From: an uncultured Pelagibacteraceae bacterium
GTDB lineage: Bacteria; Pseudomonadota; Alphaproteobacteria; Pelagibacterales; Pelagibacteraceae
Length of the DNA stretch: 64,000 nt
Direction of reading: 5' to 3'
NCBI GenBank assembly: GCA_902577875.1
Contig: CACHAX010000001.1
Location: forward strand, 1-64,000
Below the pieces are notes generated by a model that saw only the letters and a list, made by a program, of their open reading frames with translations, had not been told where the DNA came from and searched no databases. Below, piece by piece: positions 22,154-32,068 of the stretch. Made by a program: the position numbers and the translations under genes. Numbering within the stretch: position 1 is the stretch's first letter; each line of letters starts with the position of its first letter.

Positions 22154-22744
22154 ATGAAAAGAAAAGCAAAAATATCTAGAAAAACAAAAGAAACCAATAT
22201 CAGTGTTGACCTTAATATTGATGGCAAAGGTAAGTACAAAGTTGACACAGGAATAGGTTTTTTAGATCATATGCTTGAGCAGTTATCTAAACACTCATCA
22301 ATGGATTTGACTCTTAAAGCTAAAGGTGACACACACATTGATCTTCATCACACAACTGAAGATACAGGAATTGCTATTGGAGAATGCTTAAAAAAAGCTT
22401 CAAAAAAATTTGTAGGTATTAAAAGATATGCTCACATTTTATTACCGATGGATGAAACTTTAACAAGAGTTGCAATAGATGTTTCAAACAGACCATATTT
22501 AATTTGGAATGTAAAATTAAAAGTTGAAAAGCTTGGTGAGATGGACACTGAATTATTTAAAGAATGGTTCCAAGCCTTTTCTCAAGCTGCAGGAATTACT
22601 TTGCACGTAGAAAATATTTATGGTGATAATAGTCACCACATCATAGAATCTTGCTATAAAGGCTTGGCAAGAACTTTAAGAGCTGCATTAGAATTGGATC
22701 CAAGAAACAAAAGCACAATTCCATCTACCAAAGGTTCTCTATAA
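22154..22744 (+). CDS. hisB: Imidazoleglycerol-phosphate dehydratase
   Basis: [48 protein letters not shown]. Confidence 0.98.
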   Translation: MKRKAKISRKTKETNISVDLNIDGKGKYKVDTGIGFLDHMLEQLSKHSSMDLTLKAKGDTHIDLHHTTEDTGIAIGECLKKASKKFVGIKRYAHILLPMDETLTRVAIDVSNRPYLIWNVKLKVEKLGEMDTELFKEWFQAFSQAAGITLHVENIYGDNSHHIIESCYKGLARTLRAALELDPRNKSTIPSTKGSL

Positions 22745-22749
22745 GATTA

Positions 22750-23376
22750 ATGGACGTCACAATTGTTGACTATAAATCGGGCAATATTAGTTCTGTAATT
22801 AACTCCTTTAAGGAAGTTGCCAAAGATAAAGTTAATATCGAGGTAACCTCAGATTTAAATAAAATTAAATCAAGCGATAAAGTAGTTTTACCAGGACAGG
22901 GCTCATTTAAGAGCTGTATAGATGGTCTAAATGGTATAAATGGTTTGATTGATACTTTAAGTGAATTTGCATTAAATAATAAAAAACCACTTCTCGGTAT
23001 TTGTGTAGGCCTCCAAATGTTTGCAGATGTTGGCTATGAAGAAGTTGAAACCAAAGGTTTAGGATGGATTTCAGGCAAAGTTTCTAAAATTGATAATCAC
23101 GATGGAAAATATAAACTTCCTCATATTGGTTGGAACCAAATAAATATTGTTAAGGAAAGTAAAATTTTTAAATATATAGAAAATAACTCACATATGTATT
23201 TTGTCCACAGTTATGAATTTATTCCAAATGATAATTCAGTAATCGTTGCTACAACTGATTATTCATCAAATATTGTGTGTGCTGTTGAAAAAGAAAATAT
23301 ATTTGGAACTCAATTTCACCCAGAAAAAAGTGATAAAACTGGTCTTAAAATAATTGATAATTTTATAAATTTATAA
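22750..23376 (+). CDS. hisH: Imidazole glycerol phosphate synthase, glutamine amidotransferase subunit
   Basis: VVLPGQGSFKSC; LLGICVGLQMFAD; FGTQFHPEKS. Confidence 0.97.
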   Translation: MDVTIVDYKSGNISSVINSFKEVAKDKVNIEVTSDLNKIKSSDKVVLPGQGSFKSCIDGLNGINGLIDTLSEFALNNKKPLLGICVGLQMFADVGYEEVETKGLGWISGKVSKIDNHDGKYKLPHIGWNQINIVKESKIFKYIENNSHMYFVHSYEFIPNDNSVIVATTDYSSNIVCAVEKENIFGTQFHPEKSDKTGLKIIDNFINL

Positions 23377-23377
23377 A

Positions 23378-24517
23378 ATGAAAAAAGTAATTTTAGCATT
23401 TTTTTTAATATTATCTTTCTTAAACACTGCTATCGCTAAAGTTACATCAGAAAATATAATATTTCCAAAGCATTTTTATACTGAACAGGTAGGAGTTTGC
23501 CAAGCTGCAGGAAATGAAAGTTTTAAATCTAACTACACTAAAAGCAGAATTGAAAGCTTAATTAATTTAGATTGGATGAGTGAATGGGCAAAAGGAAATT
23601 CAAGAAGTGTAAATCATGAAAATTTGACTGGTCCAATGACGTTATTTGCGGTTACCACACATACTGCAATTGGAAATAACGATAAAGAAGAAATTAATTT
23701 AGCTAAAAATGTTCTAATTCAAATGGCAAAGGCAAATATCCTGTATGACACAATAGGAAGAGAAGAATTAAAAGAAAAGCCTAGATGTTGGAAAGACGGA
23801 AATCCAGAAGCACCTTGTTGGTATCATGCTTATGAATTTGCAAGAGATGCTTTCACAAATTACATGATCATTGCTATTTATTTAAAGGATCAGTTAAGCA
23901 AAGAAGAACTAAAGATCGTAAATAAATATATAAAAAAAATGCATAAAAAATTTATAAAACCAGAGGAATTTGCAAATAAAAAAAAAGGTTTTTATGCAAT
24001 GGGAAATGGAGGTATTCCTAATTTAGTTTACGCGGGCTGGACTAATAATAAAAAATTAGCTGCTAAAGAAATAAATTTTAGACTCAATTATATAGATAAA
24101 GTATTTTACGATGATGGTTATATTAACAACAATTCTTTTAGAGGATACAGAGGTTTATGGTATCACTCTTATGGGCTAAATTCCGCTTTAGGATATATTT
24201 ATTTAGCTGATTTATGGGGCGCAAAAATTCCAAAAAAAATTATTAAAAAAGTAACAAAATCAGCCGAGGTTTTAAACACAGGAATTACCGATTATGAGAA
24301 ATTTGCCTCAAGAAAGTATGATGGAGAACAAAGTAATAACCAATACAAGAAGAAAAATGCAAGAATGCATACTCATCAAGATGCATTGGCAATTGATACC
24401 TTGATGGAAATGATTACTGGTGTAAAACTAGAAACTGACCCAACTTATTTATATAAAAGGCCTAATTCAGGCATTGATGATTTAATTGGATTTAATGCAA
24501 ATTGTATAAAAAAATGA
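23378..24517 (+). CDS. Exported protein, alpha/alpha-toroid (alginate-lyase-like) candidate
   Basis: Signal peptide (KKVILAFFLILSFLNTAIAK); helical sequence with Trp/Tyr/His-rich motifs (NGGIPNLVYAGWTNN, RGYRGLWYHSYGLNSALGYIYLADLWG); family assignment tentative. Confidence 0.5.
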   Translation: MKKVILAFFLILSFLNTAIAKVTSENIIFPKHFYTEQVGVCQAAGNESFKSNYTKSRIESLINLDWMSEWAKGNSRSVNHENLTGPMTLFAVTTHTAIGNNDKEEINLAKNVLIQMAKANILYDTIGREELKEKPRCWKDGNPEAPCWYHAYEFARDAFTNYMIIAIYLKDQLSKEELKIVNKYIKKMHKKFIKPEEFANKKKGFYAMGNGGIPNLVYAGWTNNKKLAAKEINFRLNYIDKVFYDDGYINNNSFRGYRGLWYHSYGLNSALGYIYLADLWGAKIPKKIIKKVTKSAEVLNTGITDYEKFASRKYDGEQSNNQYKKKNARMHTHQDALAIDTLMEMITGVKLETDPTYLYKRPNSGIDDLIGFNANCIKK

Positions 24518-25452
24518 GATTTATTTATTATATTTCTTTACTGGCAATCCTAATCATTAGTAGTGCAAATTCCAAAAATATTAACATTCAAGATATTAAC
24601 TTTGATGTTCCTCAAAGTCATATTTACATTGAGTATACGAATGATGAAGTTGAAGATTTTTTCCAGGAGTTTATGAATTCAGCAAATATTAAAATGTATC
24701 TTATGGGGCCTAAAAAATATGTTGATTTAGAAAGAGCTATTTTAAATGGTGAAGATGTTATGAATAATCAATATGCAAAATCAATCATAAAAAAAATGGA
24801 AAAAAAGAGTTTTAAAGATGAGGTTCAAGCCTCTAAGTGGGTAATGTCAGAAGTAAAAAAAATAATGAAAAAAGAGAAAATTGACTTTATATCTTATGTA
24901 ATATTTTCAGACCAAAATTTAAAAAAAACTTTTTCTGACAACGATTTTTCAGGAATTATGGATGAATTAAACCAGATGAATTCTTCTGAATTGGCTGAAC
25001 AAACAAAAGAGATTAGAAAAATGATTACAAGTTTATCTGGTAATAATAAAAGTATTCCAATTAATGATGATATGACAATAAATTTATCAAAATTTAAAAT
25101 ATCAAAAAATAAAAATAATCAATTATATTTAAGGTCTGCTGGTGATTTTATTTATATATTTGGTCCTATGAGATTAGATATAGATTTAAATCTTTTTTTA
25201 ACTGAGCATAATGATAAGGCAATTATGCTAGTTTCGGCATGTTATGTAAATTGCTCAAAATTTAATTCTAATTTTGATAAAATGAAAAAAAACTCTTTCA
25301 ATAATATTAAAATCAATAAAGTAAAAATAAATAATAGTAATGTTATAAATTCTAATATTGTTGAGCAGTTAGAGCAGCTAAATAGTTTATATAAATCGGG
25401 TGTCCTAACTAAAGAAGAATTTGAAAAAGCAAAGAAAAAAATCTTAAATTGA
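24514..25452 (+). CDS. Exported/membrane-anchored protein with C-terminal SHOCT-like domain
   Basis: N-terminal hydrophobic segment; C-terminus QLEQLNSLYKSGVLTKEEFEKAKKKIL is SHOCT-like; ATG at 24514 overlaps upstream stop. Confidence 0.6.
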   Translation: MRFIYYISLLAILIISSANSKNINIQDINFDVPQSHIYIEYTNDEVEDFFQEFMNSANIKMYLMGPKKYVDLERAILNGEDVMNNQYAKSIIKKMEKKSFKDEVQASKWVMSEVKKIMKKEKIDFISYVIFSDQNLKKTFSDNDFSGIMDELNQMNSSELAEQTKEIRKMITSLSGNNKSIPINDDMTINLSKFKISKNKNNQLYLRSAGDFIYIFGPMRLDIDLNLFLTEHNDKAIMLVSACYVNCSKFNSNFDKMKKNSFNNIKINKVKINNSNVINSNIVEQLEQLNSLYKSGVLTKEEFEKAKKKILN

Positions 25453-25453
25453 A

Positions 25454-26173
25454 ATGAAAATTTTTCCAGCCATAGACATTAAAGATAAAAAATGTGTTAG
25501 ATTAATCAAAGGAGATTTTGAAAATAAAACTGAATATGAAATGTCTCCTGTAGAGCAAGCTGGAAAATATAAACAAAATGGATTTAAAAATTTACACATT
25601 GTTGATCTGGACGGTGCATTAACCGGGGAGCCAATTAATATTGATATTATTCAAGATATTATTGGAAAATTTGACCTCAAAATAGAAATAGGAGGTGGAG
25701 TAAGAAATTTTGAGACTATTCAAAAATATATTGATGCTGGTGTTGAAAAAGTAATTTTGGGAAGTGCAGCAATAAAAGATAGAAGATTTTTGGAAGATGC
25801 TTGTAATAAATTTCAAAACCAAATTGCTTTAGGTTTAGATGCAAAAGATGGACATCTTGCGATTTCAGGATGGACAGAGGAATCTGACAAACTAACAACT
25901 GAATATTTAAAAAAGGTAAACGATTATGGAGTTAGCAGGATTATTTACACAGATATTAATAGAGATGGAACTAAGCAAAGCCCAAATTTTGAAGAAACAC
26001 AAAAAGTGGCGAATATTTCTAATTGTCCGGTAGTTATATCAGGCGGAGTCTCATCGATTAATGATATTAAAAAAACTAAAAATTTAAATAATATTGAAGG
26101 TGTTATAGTCGGAAAAGCTATATACGATGGAGATATAAAATTAGATGAACTTGCAAAAGAAATAGATGCTTAA
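25454..26173 (+). CDS. hisA: Phosphoribosylformimino-5-aminoimidazole carboxamide ribotide isomerase
   Basis: [35 protein letters not shown]. Confidence 0.98.
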   Translation: MKIFPAIDIKDKKCVRLIKGDFENKTEYEMSPVEQAGKYKQNGFKNLHIVDLDGALTGEPINIDIIQDIIGKFDLKIEIGGGVRNFETIQKYIDAGVEKVILGSAAIKDRRFLEDACNKFQNQIALGLDAKDGHLAISGWTEESDKLTTEYLKKVNDYGVSRIIYTDINRDGTKQSPNFEETQKVANISNCPVVISGGVSSINDIKKTKNLNNIEGVIVGKAIYDGDIKLDELAKEIDA

Positions 26174-26918
26174 AAATAGAATTATACCTTGTTTAGATGT
26201 TAAAAATGGTCGCGTTGTAAAAGGTATAAACTTTGTTGATCTTAAAGATGCTGGAGATCCTGTGGAACAAGCAAAAATTTATAGTGATGGTGGCGCTGAT
26301 GAGATTTGTTTTCTAGATATTACTGCTTCAAATGAAAACAGAGATACTATTTATGAAGTGGTAGAGAAAACTTCTAAGAAATGTTTTGTACCATTAACGG
26401 TTGGAGGTGGTGTTAGAAGTGTTAATGATATTAACAAGCTACTTAACTGTGGAGCTGATAAAGTATCAATAAATACAGCTGCGGTTCAAAATTCAAAAGT
26501 CGTTGAAGATAGTTCTAAAAAATTTGGATCACAGTGCATTGTTGTTGCAATTGATGCAAAAAGAAAAGATGACGGATGGGAAATTTTTACTCATGGTGGT
26601 AGAAATCCAACAGGCATAAATGCTTTGGAATTTGCTTCTAAAATGGAGAGATGTGGGGCGGGAGAGCTTCTTGTAACATCGATGGATAAAGATGGAACCA
26701 AGTCAGGATATGATATTGAATTAATGCAAAAGATATCATCTATGGTTAATATTCCAGTTATTGCATCAGGTGGAGTTGGAACTTTAGATCACTTAGTAGA
26801 TGGAATAAAATCTGGTGCAAGTGCTGTTTTAGCTGCATCTATATTTCATTATGGCACTTATTCTGTAAACGAAGCTAAGCAATATTTGGCTTCAAAAGAT
26901 ATACCTGTTAGGATTTAG
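26166..26918 (+). CDS. hisF: Imidazole glycerol phosphate synthase cyclase subunit
   Basis: [37 protein letters not shown]. Confidence 0.98.
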   Translation: MLKNRIIPCLDVKNGRVVKGINFVDLKDAGDPVEQAKIYSDGGADEICFLDITASNENRDTIYEVVEKTSKKCFVPLTVGGGVRSVNDINKLLNCGADKVSINTAAVQNSKVVEDSSKKFGSQCIVVAIDAKRKDDGWEIFTHGGRNPTGINALEFASKMERCGAGELLVTSMDKDGTKSGYDIELMQKISSMVNIPVIASGGVGTLDHLVDGIKSGASAVLAASIFHYGTYSVNEAKQYLASKDIPVRI

Positions 26919-26919
26919 A

Positions 26920-27192
26920 ATGTTAAAGATTTTAGAAGATCTGGTCATCCTTGCAAGAGAGCGAAAAAGCAACCCTATTGAAGGCTCATACACTAATAAG
27001 CTTCTAGAGGATAAATCTTTAGCAAAAGAAAAAGTTTTAGAAGAAATTAATGAATTAATAGAGGCAGTAGAGCAAGACTCTAATAAAATCCATGAAGCAG
27101 CGGATGTTTTATATCACTTAATTATGTATCTAGAAAAAAGTGGTATAAAAATTGAAGAAGTAATGGAAGAATTAAAGAGTAGAAAAAAATAA
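26920..27192 (+). CDS. hisE: Phosphoribosyl-ATP pyrophosphatase
   Basis: KVLEEINELIEAVEQDSNKIHEAADVLYHLIMYL; end of his cluster. Confidence 0.93.
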   Translation: MLKILEDLVILARERKSNPIEGSYTNKLLEDKSLAKEKVLEEINELIEAVEQDSNKIHEAADVLYHLIMYLEKSGIKIEEVMEELKSRKK

Positions 27193-27194
27193 AT

Positions 27195-28460
27195 TTATAA
27201 TTTACTTGGCAACCAGGTTGAGAATATTGGAAAGAGTATCATTAGTATTCCATAAATTATTCCAACAATTGTAAATAAAGGAACCTCTTTAAAAGCTTTG
27301 GCTGGGTTTTCTTTGATCACACCTGCAGCTGTATAAATACCTACGCATACGGGGGGTGTTATCATTCCGATTCCAGCGAAAGCAACAAACACCACATAAA
27401 GATGAAGTAAGTTTTGGTTGAAAGATAATGTAATTGCTGCAAATATGGGCACGGTTAAATAAAATACAGGAACAATTTCAATAAACGTTCCAAGAATTAA
27501 ACAAATTGCTCCGAGCATTATCCAGAACAGATTTACGCTCACACCTTTATCTGTGAAGAAAGTAATAATTTTTTGAGGAGCTTGAGTGTAAGTTAAAACT
27601 ACACTTAAGAATGTAGCAGTAGCTATAATTGCAAAAATTACAGCTGTTATGATTGCAGTTTCCCTTAAACAGCTCATCAAAGATGAAAAAGTAAGTTCAC
27701 GGTAAATTAAAAATCCAATTAGAACCGCATATACTCCTGCAACAGCTGCAGACTCAGAGGGAGTTAGTATCCCTGCATAAATTCCACCCAAAATAATCAC
27801 TGGGGTGATTAATGCAGGTAGCGCAGCGATGAAAGAACTTACTCTTTCTTTAAAAGAAGCCTTTTCATCTGTTCTAATATGCCTGCATTTAAACAAAACT
27901 AGAAGGACCATCAAAACAAGCAGAACAAGCCCTGGAATAACACCTGCTGCAAAAGTTTTTGAGACTGGAACATTAGTTAGAGCACTAAATAAAATTGCAG
28001 CATTAGAAGGAGGTATCAAAGCTTCTAATAAAGCAGCTGAAGCTGCTAGTACAACGACGAATGGAGTTGGATAACCTTGTTCGATCATCTTAGGCATCAT
28101 AATTGTTCCAACTGCAGTAATTGCAGCTAAGATTGAACCACAAAAGGCAGCAAAGAAACCCATCGCAATAACCATTGCAACACCCAACCCACCTGGCCAA
28201 TGGCCAACTAGAGTTGTTGTAAACTTAACTAGTCTTGATGCTGCTCCACCTTTTAACATTGCCATTCCAGTAAAAATAAATAATGGGACAGCGATGAGAA
28301 CATGTTTAGTTAATGCACCAAATGAAACTTGAATTAGAACCGACCAAGGTAAATTTAATCCAGCAATAGCTGCTAATGAACTTCCTAAGCCAAAAACTAA
28401 AAATATAGGCACAGAAATAATTAATGTTATAAGAGAAATAATAAAAGCTAGTCCAAACAT
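27195..28460 (-). CDS. dctM: TRAP transporter large permease (DctM-like)
   Basis: Multi-TM; VPLFIFTGMAMLKGGAASRLVKFTTTLVGHWPGGLGVAMVIAMGFFAAFCGS. Confidence 0.95.
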   Translation of the reverse strand: MFGLAFIISLITLIISVPIFLVFGLGSSLAAIAGLNLPWSVLIQVSFGALTKHVLIAVPLFIFTGMAMLKGGAASRLVKFTTTLVGHWPGGLGVAMVIAMGFFAAFCGSILAAITAVGTIMMPKMIEQGYPTPFVVVLAASAALLEALIPPSNAAILFSALTNVPVSKTFAAGVIPGLVLLVLMVLLVLFKCRHIRTDEKASFKERVSSFIAALPALITPVIILGGIYAGILTPSESAAVAGVYAVLIGFLIYRELTFSSLMSCLRETAIITAVIFAIIATATFLSVVLTYTQAPQKIITFFTDKGVSVNLFWIMLGAICLILGTFIEIVPVFYLTVPIFAAITLSFNQNLLHLYVVFVAFAGIGMITPPVCVGIYTAAGVIKENPAKAFKEVPLFTIVGIIYGILMILFPIFSTWLPSKL

Positions 28461-28955
28461 TTATTCTTTTCCTAAAAGTTTTTTTAAATTATCTAAAATA
28501 AGCTCTAAAGAAGTTAATGCTAAAATTAAAAAACCAACTGGAAACGCTAAAAACATCCACCAGATAGGAATATTAATTTCTAATTCCATAATCTGTCCTA
28601 AATTGTAATACATTGTTGTTGCATCAACTCCTGCTTTAAAGAAGACACATGCAGAAATTAAAGCTATTAAATTTACGATTGTTCCAATAATATTTTTTGA
28701 TTTGTCAGATAAATAATGACTTAAAAAATCTACTTTAATATGTTGTCCTTGCTTTAATAAAGGACCAAGTAATGGAAATACTAACCAACTCACCATTACA
28801 GGTGGTAATTCAATAAACCAAGCAAATCCTGTACCTGTGATAAATCTTGTTGTAGCGCTTAATGCTAAAGCTGCCACCATTAAAAAGACAATGAACATTG
28901 CGAGCGAAATTGCAGCTTTTGCTAGCAAATTATTAATAGCTCGCAATGCCCTCAT
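28461..28955 (-). CDS. dctQ: TRAP transporter small permease (DctQ-like)
   Basis: Four-TM protein between DctP and DctM genes. Confidence 0.92.
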   Translation of the reverse strand: MRALRAINNLLAKAAISLAMFIVFLMVAALALSATTRFITGTGFAWFIELPPVMVSWLVFPLLGPLLKQGQHIKVDFLSHYLSDKSKNIIGTIVNLIALISACVFFKAGVDATTMYYNLGQIMELEINIPIWWMFLAFPVGFLILALTSLELILDNLKKLLGKE

Positions 28956-28983
28956 AATCTTTATAGAAAAAGTTTAACTTCTT

Positions 28984-30000
28984 CTAATTGCTCTTAGCAT
29001 ATGCTTGTGCTGCCTCTAAGGCATCAGCATCAATCATTTTAGCCATTGCTGGCATTACTTCATCTTTCATAAGCTTATCAAACTTAGCTTTTTCAGCTCC
29101 TGAAAGTGTAGTAACAACTCCACCCCTCTCTTGGAATTTTTTAAGAGTGCTTTCTCCAGTATCCATAATTAAGTCGGTAGATCTTTTTCCAATTTCTTTA
29201 CCAACATCCATTATGATTTTTTGTAAGTCCGGAGATAAACTATTAAACCAAGTTGAGTTAGCCATAATATATGCGTCCGCATAGTATTGATATGGCTTTT
29301 GAGCATATTTTAAAAATTCCCACCAGCTATATGCCTCAATACTTCCTGGAGGACTGTTAATTGTATCAATCATTCCAGTTTGTAATGAAGTATAAACTTC
29401 ACCAGTAGGCAAAGATACTCTGTTTGCACCTAAAGCATCCCACATAGGCTCTTCACTTTTTAAAAGTCTTCTAGCCTTTAGACCTTTCATAGCATCAATA
29501 CCCGTTAGTTCTTTTGCGCTTGAAAAAGTCATTACAGGTCCAACTGGGTTATACATAACTAATGTTGAGTTAGTTTTTTTTGTTAACTCACCCCAAATTT
29601 CTTTTCCTTTAGGTGAATTTTGAAAAAAACCTCTTTGTTGTTCCCATGAATTAAACAAACCTGGGAATGAAGCAACATTAAAGTTTTTATTAATTGGTGG
29701 AAAACTTACGACACCAACAATTCCTCCAAGTTCAACTGCACCAGAAGTTACCGCTCCCATTACTTCTCTAATTCCAAATAATTGTTTAGATGGATAAACT
29801 TCGATCTTTAATTTTCCTTTTGCTCTTTTATTAACTTCATCTGCAAAAATTTGTGCATGTTTTGCACTGTGGTGTTTCGGACTCCAGTGAACAGATAATC
29901 GTCCAACTATCTCTGAAAAAGCAGCTGTTGAAGTAAGAACAAATGAAAAAATAAATGTTAAGCTTATAATAGCTTTATAAATTGATTTAAATCTATTCAT
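28984..30000 (-). CDS. dctP: TRAP transporter substrate-binding protein (DctP-like)
   Basis: Signal peptide; FADEVNKRAKGKLKIEVYPSKQLFG; SLQTGMIDTINSPPGSIEAYSWWEF. Confidence 0.94.
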   Translation of the reverse strand: MNRFKSIYKAIISLTFIFSFVLTSTAAFSEIVGRLSVHWSPKHHSAKHAQIFADEVNKRAKGKLKIEVYPSKQLFGIREVMGAVTSGAVELGGIVGVVSFPPINKNFNVASFPGLFNSWEQQRGFFQNSPKGKEIWGELTKKTNSTLVMYNPVGPVMTFSSAKELTGIDAMKGLKARRLLKSEEPMWDALGANRVSLPTGEVYTSLQTGMIDTINSPPGSIEAYSWWEFLKYAQKPYQYYADAYIMANSTWFNSLSPDLQKIIMDVGKEIGKRSTDLIMDTGESTLKKFQERGGVVTTLSGAEKAKFDKLMKDEVMPAMAKMIDADALEAAQAYAKSN

Positions 30001-30091
30001 TTTTCCTCTCTTTTTTAAAAAGCAATCTTATTAGTTGCATATATTTTAACAATGCAAAATTTTAAATATTTTAATAGAATACAATCTTAAA

Positions 30092-30637
30092 ATGAAGCAT
30101 AATGGTTTCACATTAATCGAACTGTTGGTTGTAGTAGCAATAATTGGTATCTTGGCAGCAGTTGGAGTTGTTGCGTACAGCGGTTATACTAAAAGCGCAA
30201 AGCAAAATGTATTAAAAACTAATTTTGCAAATATAGAGAAAAAAATAAATTTAGCAGCACAAGGTTGTTTTAATGGAATAGAAATTAAATTTGGTCCGTA
30301 TTTGGATGGAAGATCACCAAATACGCATACTTGCAATACCTCGGGCTTTTCAAGCAATATGTTAAATGCTGACTCAATTACATATAAATTGTATTTAGAA
30401 AATTACGGTATGAAAAACCCTATTAACGGTTCTCAACTTGGAATAAATTGGAGTAATGGAACTTGCCCACCACAGAATGTTATTCAAGGTCAAATGGTTA
30501 TGGGATATGCGCATAAAAATAATACATGTGGAATGGCTGGCAATATGTCTTGTATAAAAGTTAATTTAGGAGATACTGATGGAGATGGATCAGATGATTT
30601 TATGTCTAAAGAAATTAATTTTTGTAATTTTAGATAA
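30092..30637 (+). CDS. Type IV pilin-like protein
   Basis: Class III prepilin leader GFTLIELLVVVAIIGILAAVGVVAYSGY; Cys-containing C-terminal half. Confidence 0.93.
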   Translation: MKHNGFTLIELLVVVAIIGILAAVGVVAYSGYTKSAKQNVLKTNFANIEKKINLAAQGCFNGIEIKFGPYLDGRSPNTHTCNTSGFSSNMLNADSITYKLYLENYGMKNPINGSQLGINWSNGTCPPQNVIQGQMVMGYAHKNNTCGMAGNMSCIKVNLGDTDGDGSDDFMSKEINFCNFR

Positions 30638-30646
30638 ATAAAATTT

Positions 30647-31012
30647 ATGAAATATGATGATAATAATATATTCGCTAAAATACTAAGAGGTGAAATTCCT
30701 TGTAACAAAATATACGAAGATGATTTTGTATTATCTTTTTATGATATTAATCCACAAAAAAAGATTCATGCTTTAGTAATACCCAAAGGAAAGTATATAG
30801 ATTTGGATGATTTTAATACCAACGCCTCAAATGAAGAAATAATTGGTTTAATGAAAGGTATTACTACAGTTGCAAAAAAATTAGGTATTTCTTCTATAGA
30901 TGGTCAAGGTTATAGAGCTCTCGCTAATATAAGTGATTATGGCGGTCAAGAAGTACCACATCTTCATTTCCATTTATTTGGCGGTGAAAAAGTTGGAAAA
31001 ATGGTCTCGTGA
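30647..31012 (+). CDS. HIT family protein
   Basis: FAKILRGEIPCNKIYEDD; GGQEVPHLHFHLFGG (HxHxH triad). Confidence 0.96.
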   Translation: MKYDDNNIFAKILRGEIPCNKIYEDDFVLSFYDINPQKKIHALVIPKGKYIDLDDFNTNASNEEIIGLMKGITTVAKKLGISSIDGQGYRALANISDYGGQEVPHLHFHLFGGEKVGKMVS

Positions 31013-31521
31013 TCACTAAAGTAGATAGAAAATACTTAGAAATTAATTCAATTGATGAAATCAATTTATCAAAAAAACCCAAAACTAATTGCAAAGTAGA
31101 AAAAAAAAATCCACCAGATTTTCAAATCAATAAATTTTTTTACAAGCAAATTGGTAAAAGTTATCGTTGGATTGATAGATTAGTTTGGAATGATAATAAA
31201 TGGACGGATTATACAAATAATTCAAATTTAGAGACTTACATTCTTACAGAAAATGAAGATCTAATAGGCTTTTTTGAGCTTTTATTTCATCCAGAGACAA
31301 GAAAATGTGAAGTTGCCTATTTCGGTATCCTTGATCAATTTATTGGAAAAAAATATGGTGGTTATCTTTTATCGGAAGCTTTGAAACTAGGATTTAGAAA
31401 AAATACTAAGAAAGTTTGGTTACATACTTGCTCATTAGATCACAAACATGCACTAAAAAATTATTTAGGAAGAGGAATGAAAATTTTTAAATCTGAAACT
31501 ATTAATTTGGATATTAGTTAA
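31009..31521 (+). CDS. GNAT family N-acetyltransferase (GTG start)
   Basis: YFGILDQFIGKKYGGYLLSEALKLGF; overlaps HIT gene stop. Confidence 0.82.
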   Translation: MITKVDRKYLEINSIDEINLSKKPKTNCKVEKKNPPDFQINKFFYKQIGKSYRWIDRLVWNDNKWTDYTNNSNLETYILTENEDLIGFFELLFHPETRKCEVAYFGILDQFIGKKYGGYLLSEALKLGFRKNTKKVWLHTCSLDHKHALKNYLGRGMKIFKSETINLDIS

Positions 31522-32068
31522 TATAATTTTGAACCTTAAATATTCTTTCATCAATCATTATATTTGTTTCGACATTAGATAACTTAGTTTCAACTTTATT
31601 AAGATAAATATCAGTTGTAGTCCAACCTTTAATTTCATAACTAGTTTTATCAAAAAAAATATTTAATAAATTATTGTTATGTACAATTTTAAAAGAGAAC
31701 GTTTCATCATTCTCTTCAATTGTTTCAACTTGATCTAGTTTATCTAATAGAAATTTTTTATCTAAGATTAAATTAAGAGGAGTATCTTTAAGTTGGTATC
31801 TTAAATAATTATTAATTTTTTTACTATTTATCACAAGTGATCTCCCGTTAGAGACTAAAATTTTATTATAAATATCATCATACTTACATAAAATTTTTTT
31901 TGGATAGAAAATTATACAATCGCCTTTCTCAGTTTTTTTTCCAATTTTTTGTATGAATTTAAAAGATATATTATCAGTTTCATTTAATTTATTTTTTATC
32001 AGCTCCTTTGAAGATGCAAAAATATTGATAGGATAAAAAAAAATTAAAATAAAAATTATATATCTCAC
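31514..32068 (-). CDS. lolA: Outer-membrane lipoprotein carrier protein LolA-like
   Basis: Signal peptide, LolA-like size and strand pattern (KGDCIIFYPKKILCKYD); downstream of ftsK. Confidence 0.78.
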   Translation of the reverse strand: MRYIIFILIFFYPINIFASSKELIKNKLNETDNISFKFIQKIGKKTEKGDCIIFYPKKILCKYDDIYNKILVSNGRSLVINSKKINNYLRYQLKDTPLNLILDKKFLLDKLDQVETIEENDETFSFKIVHNNNLLNIFFDKTSYEIKGWTTTDIYLNKVETKLSNVETNIMIDERIFKVQNYIN

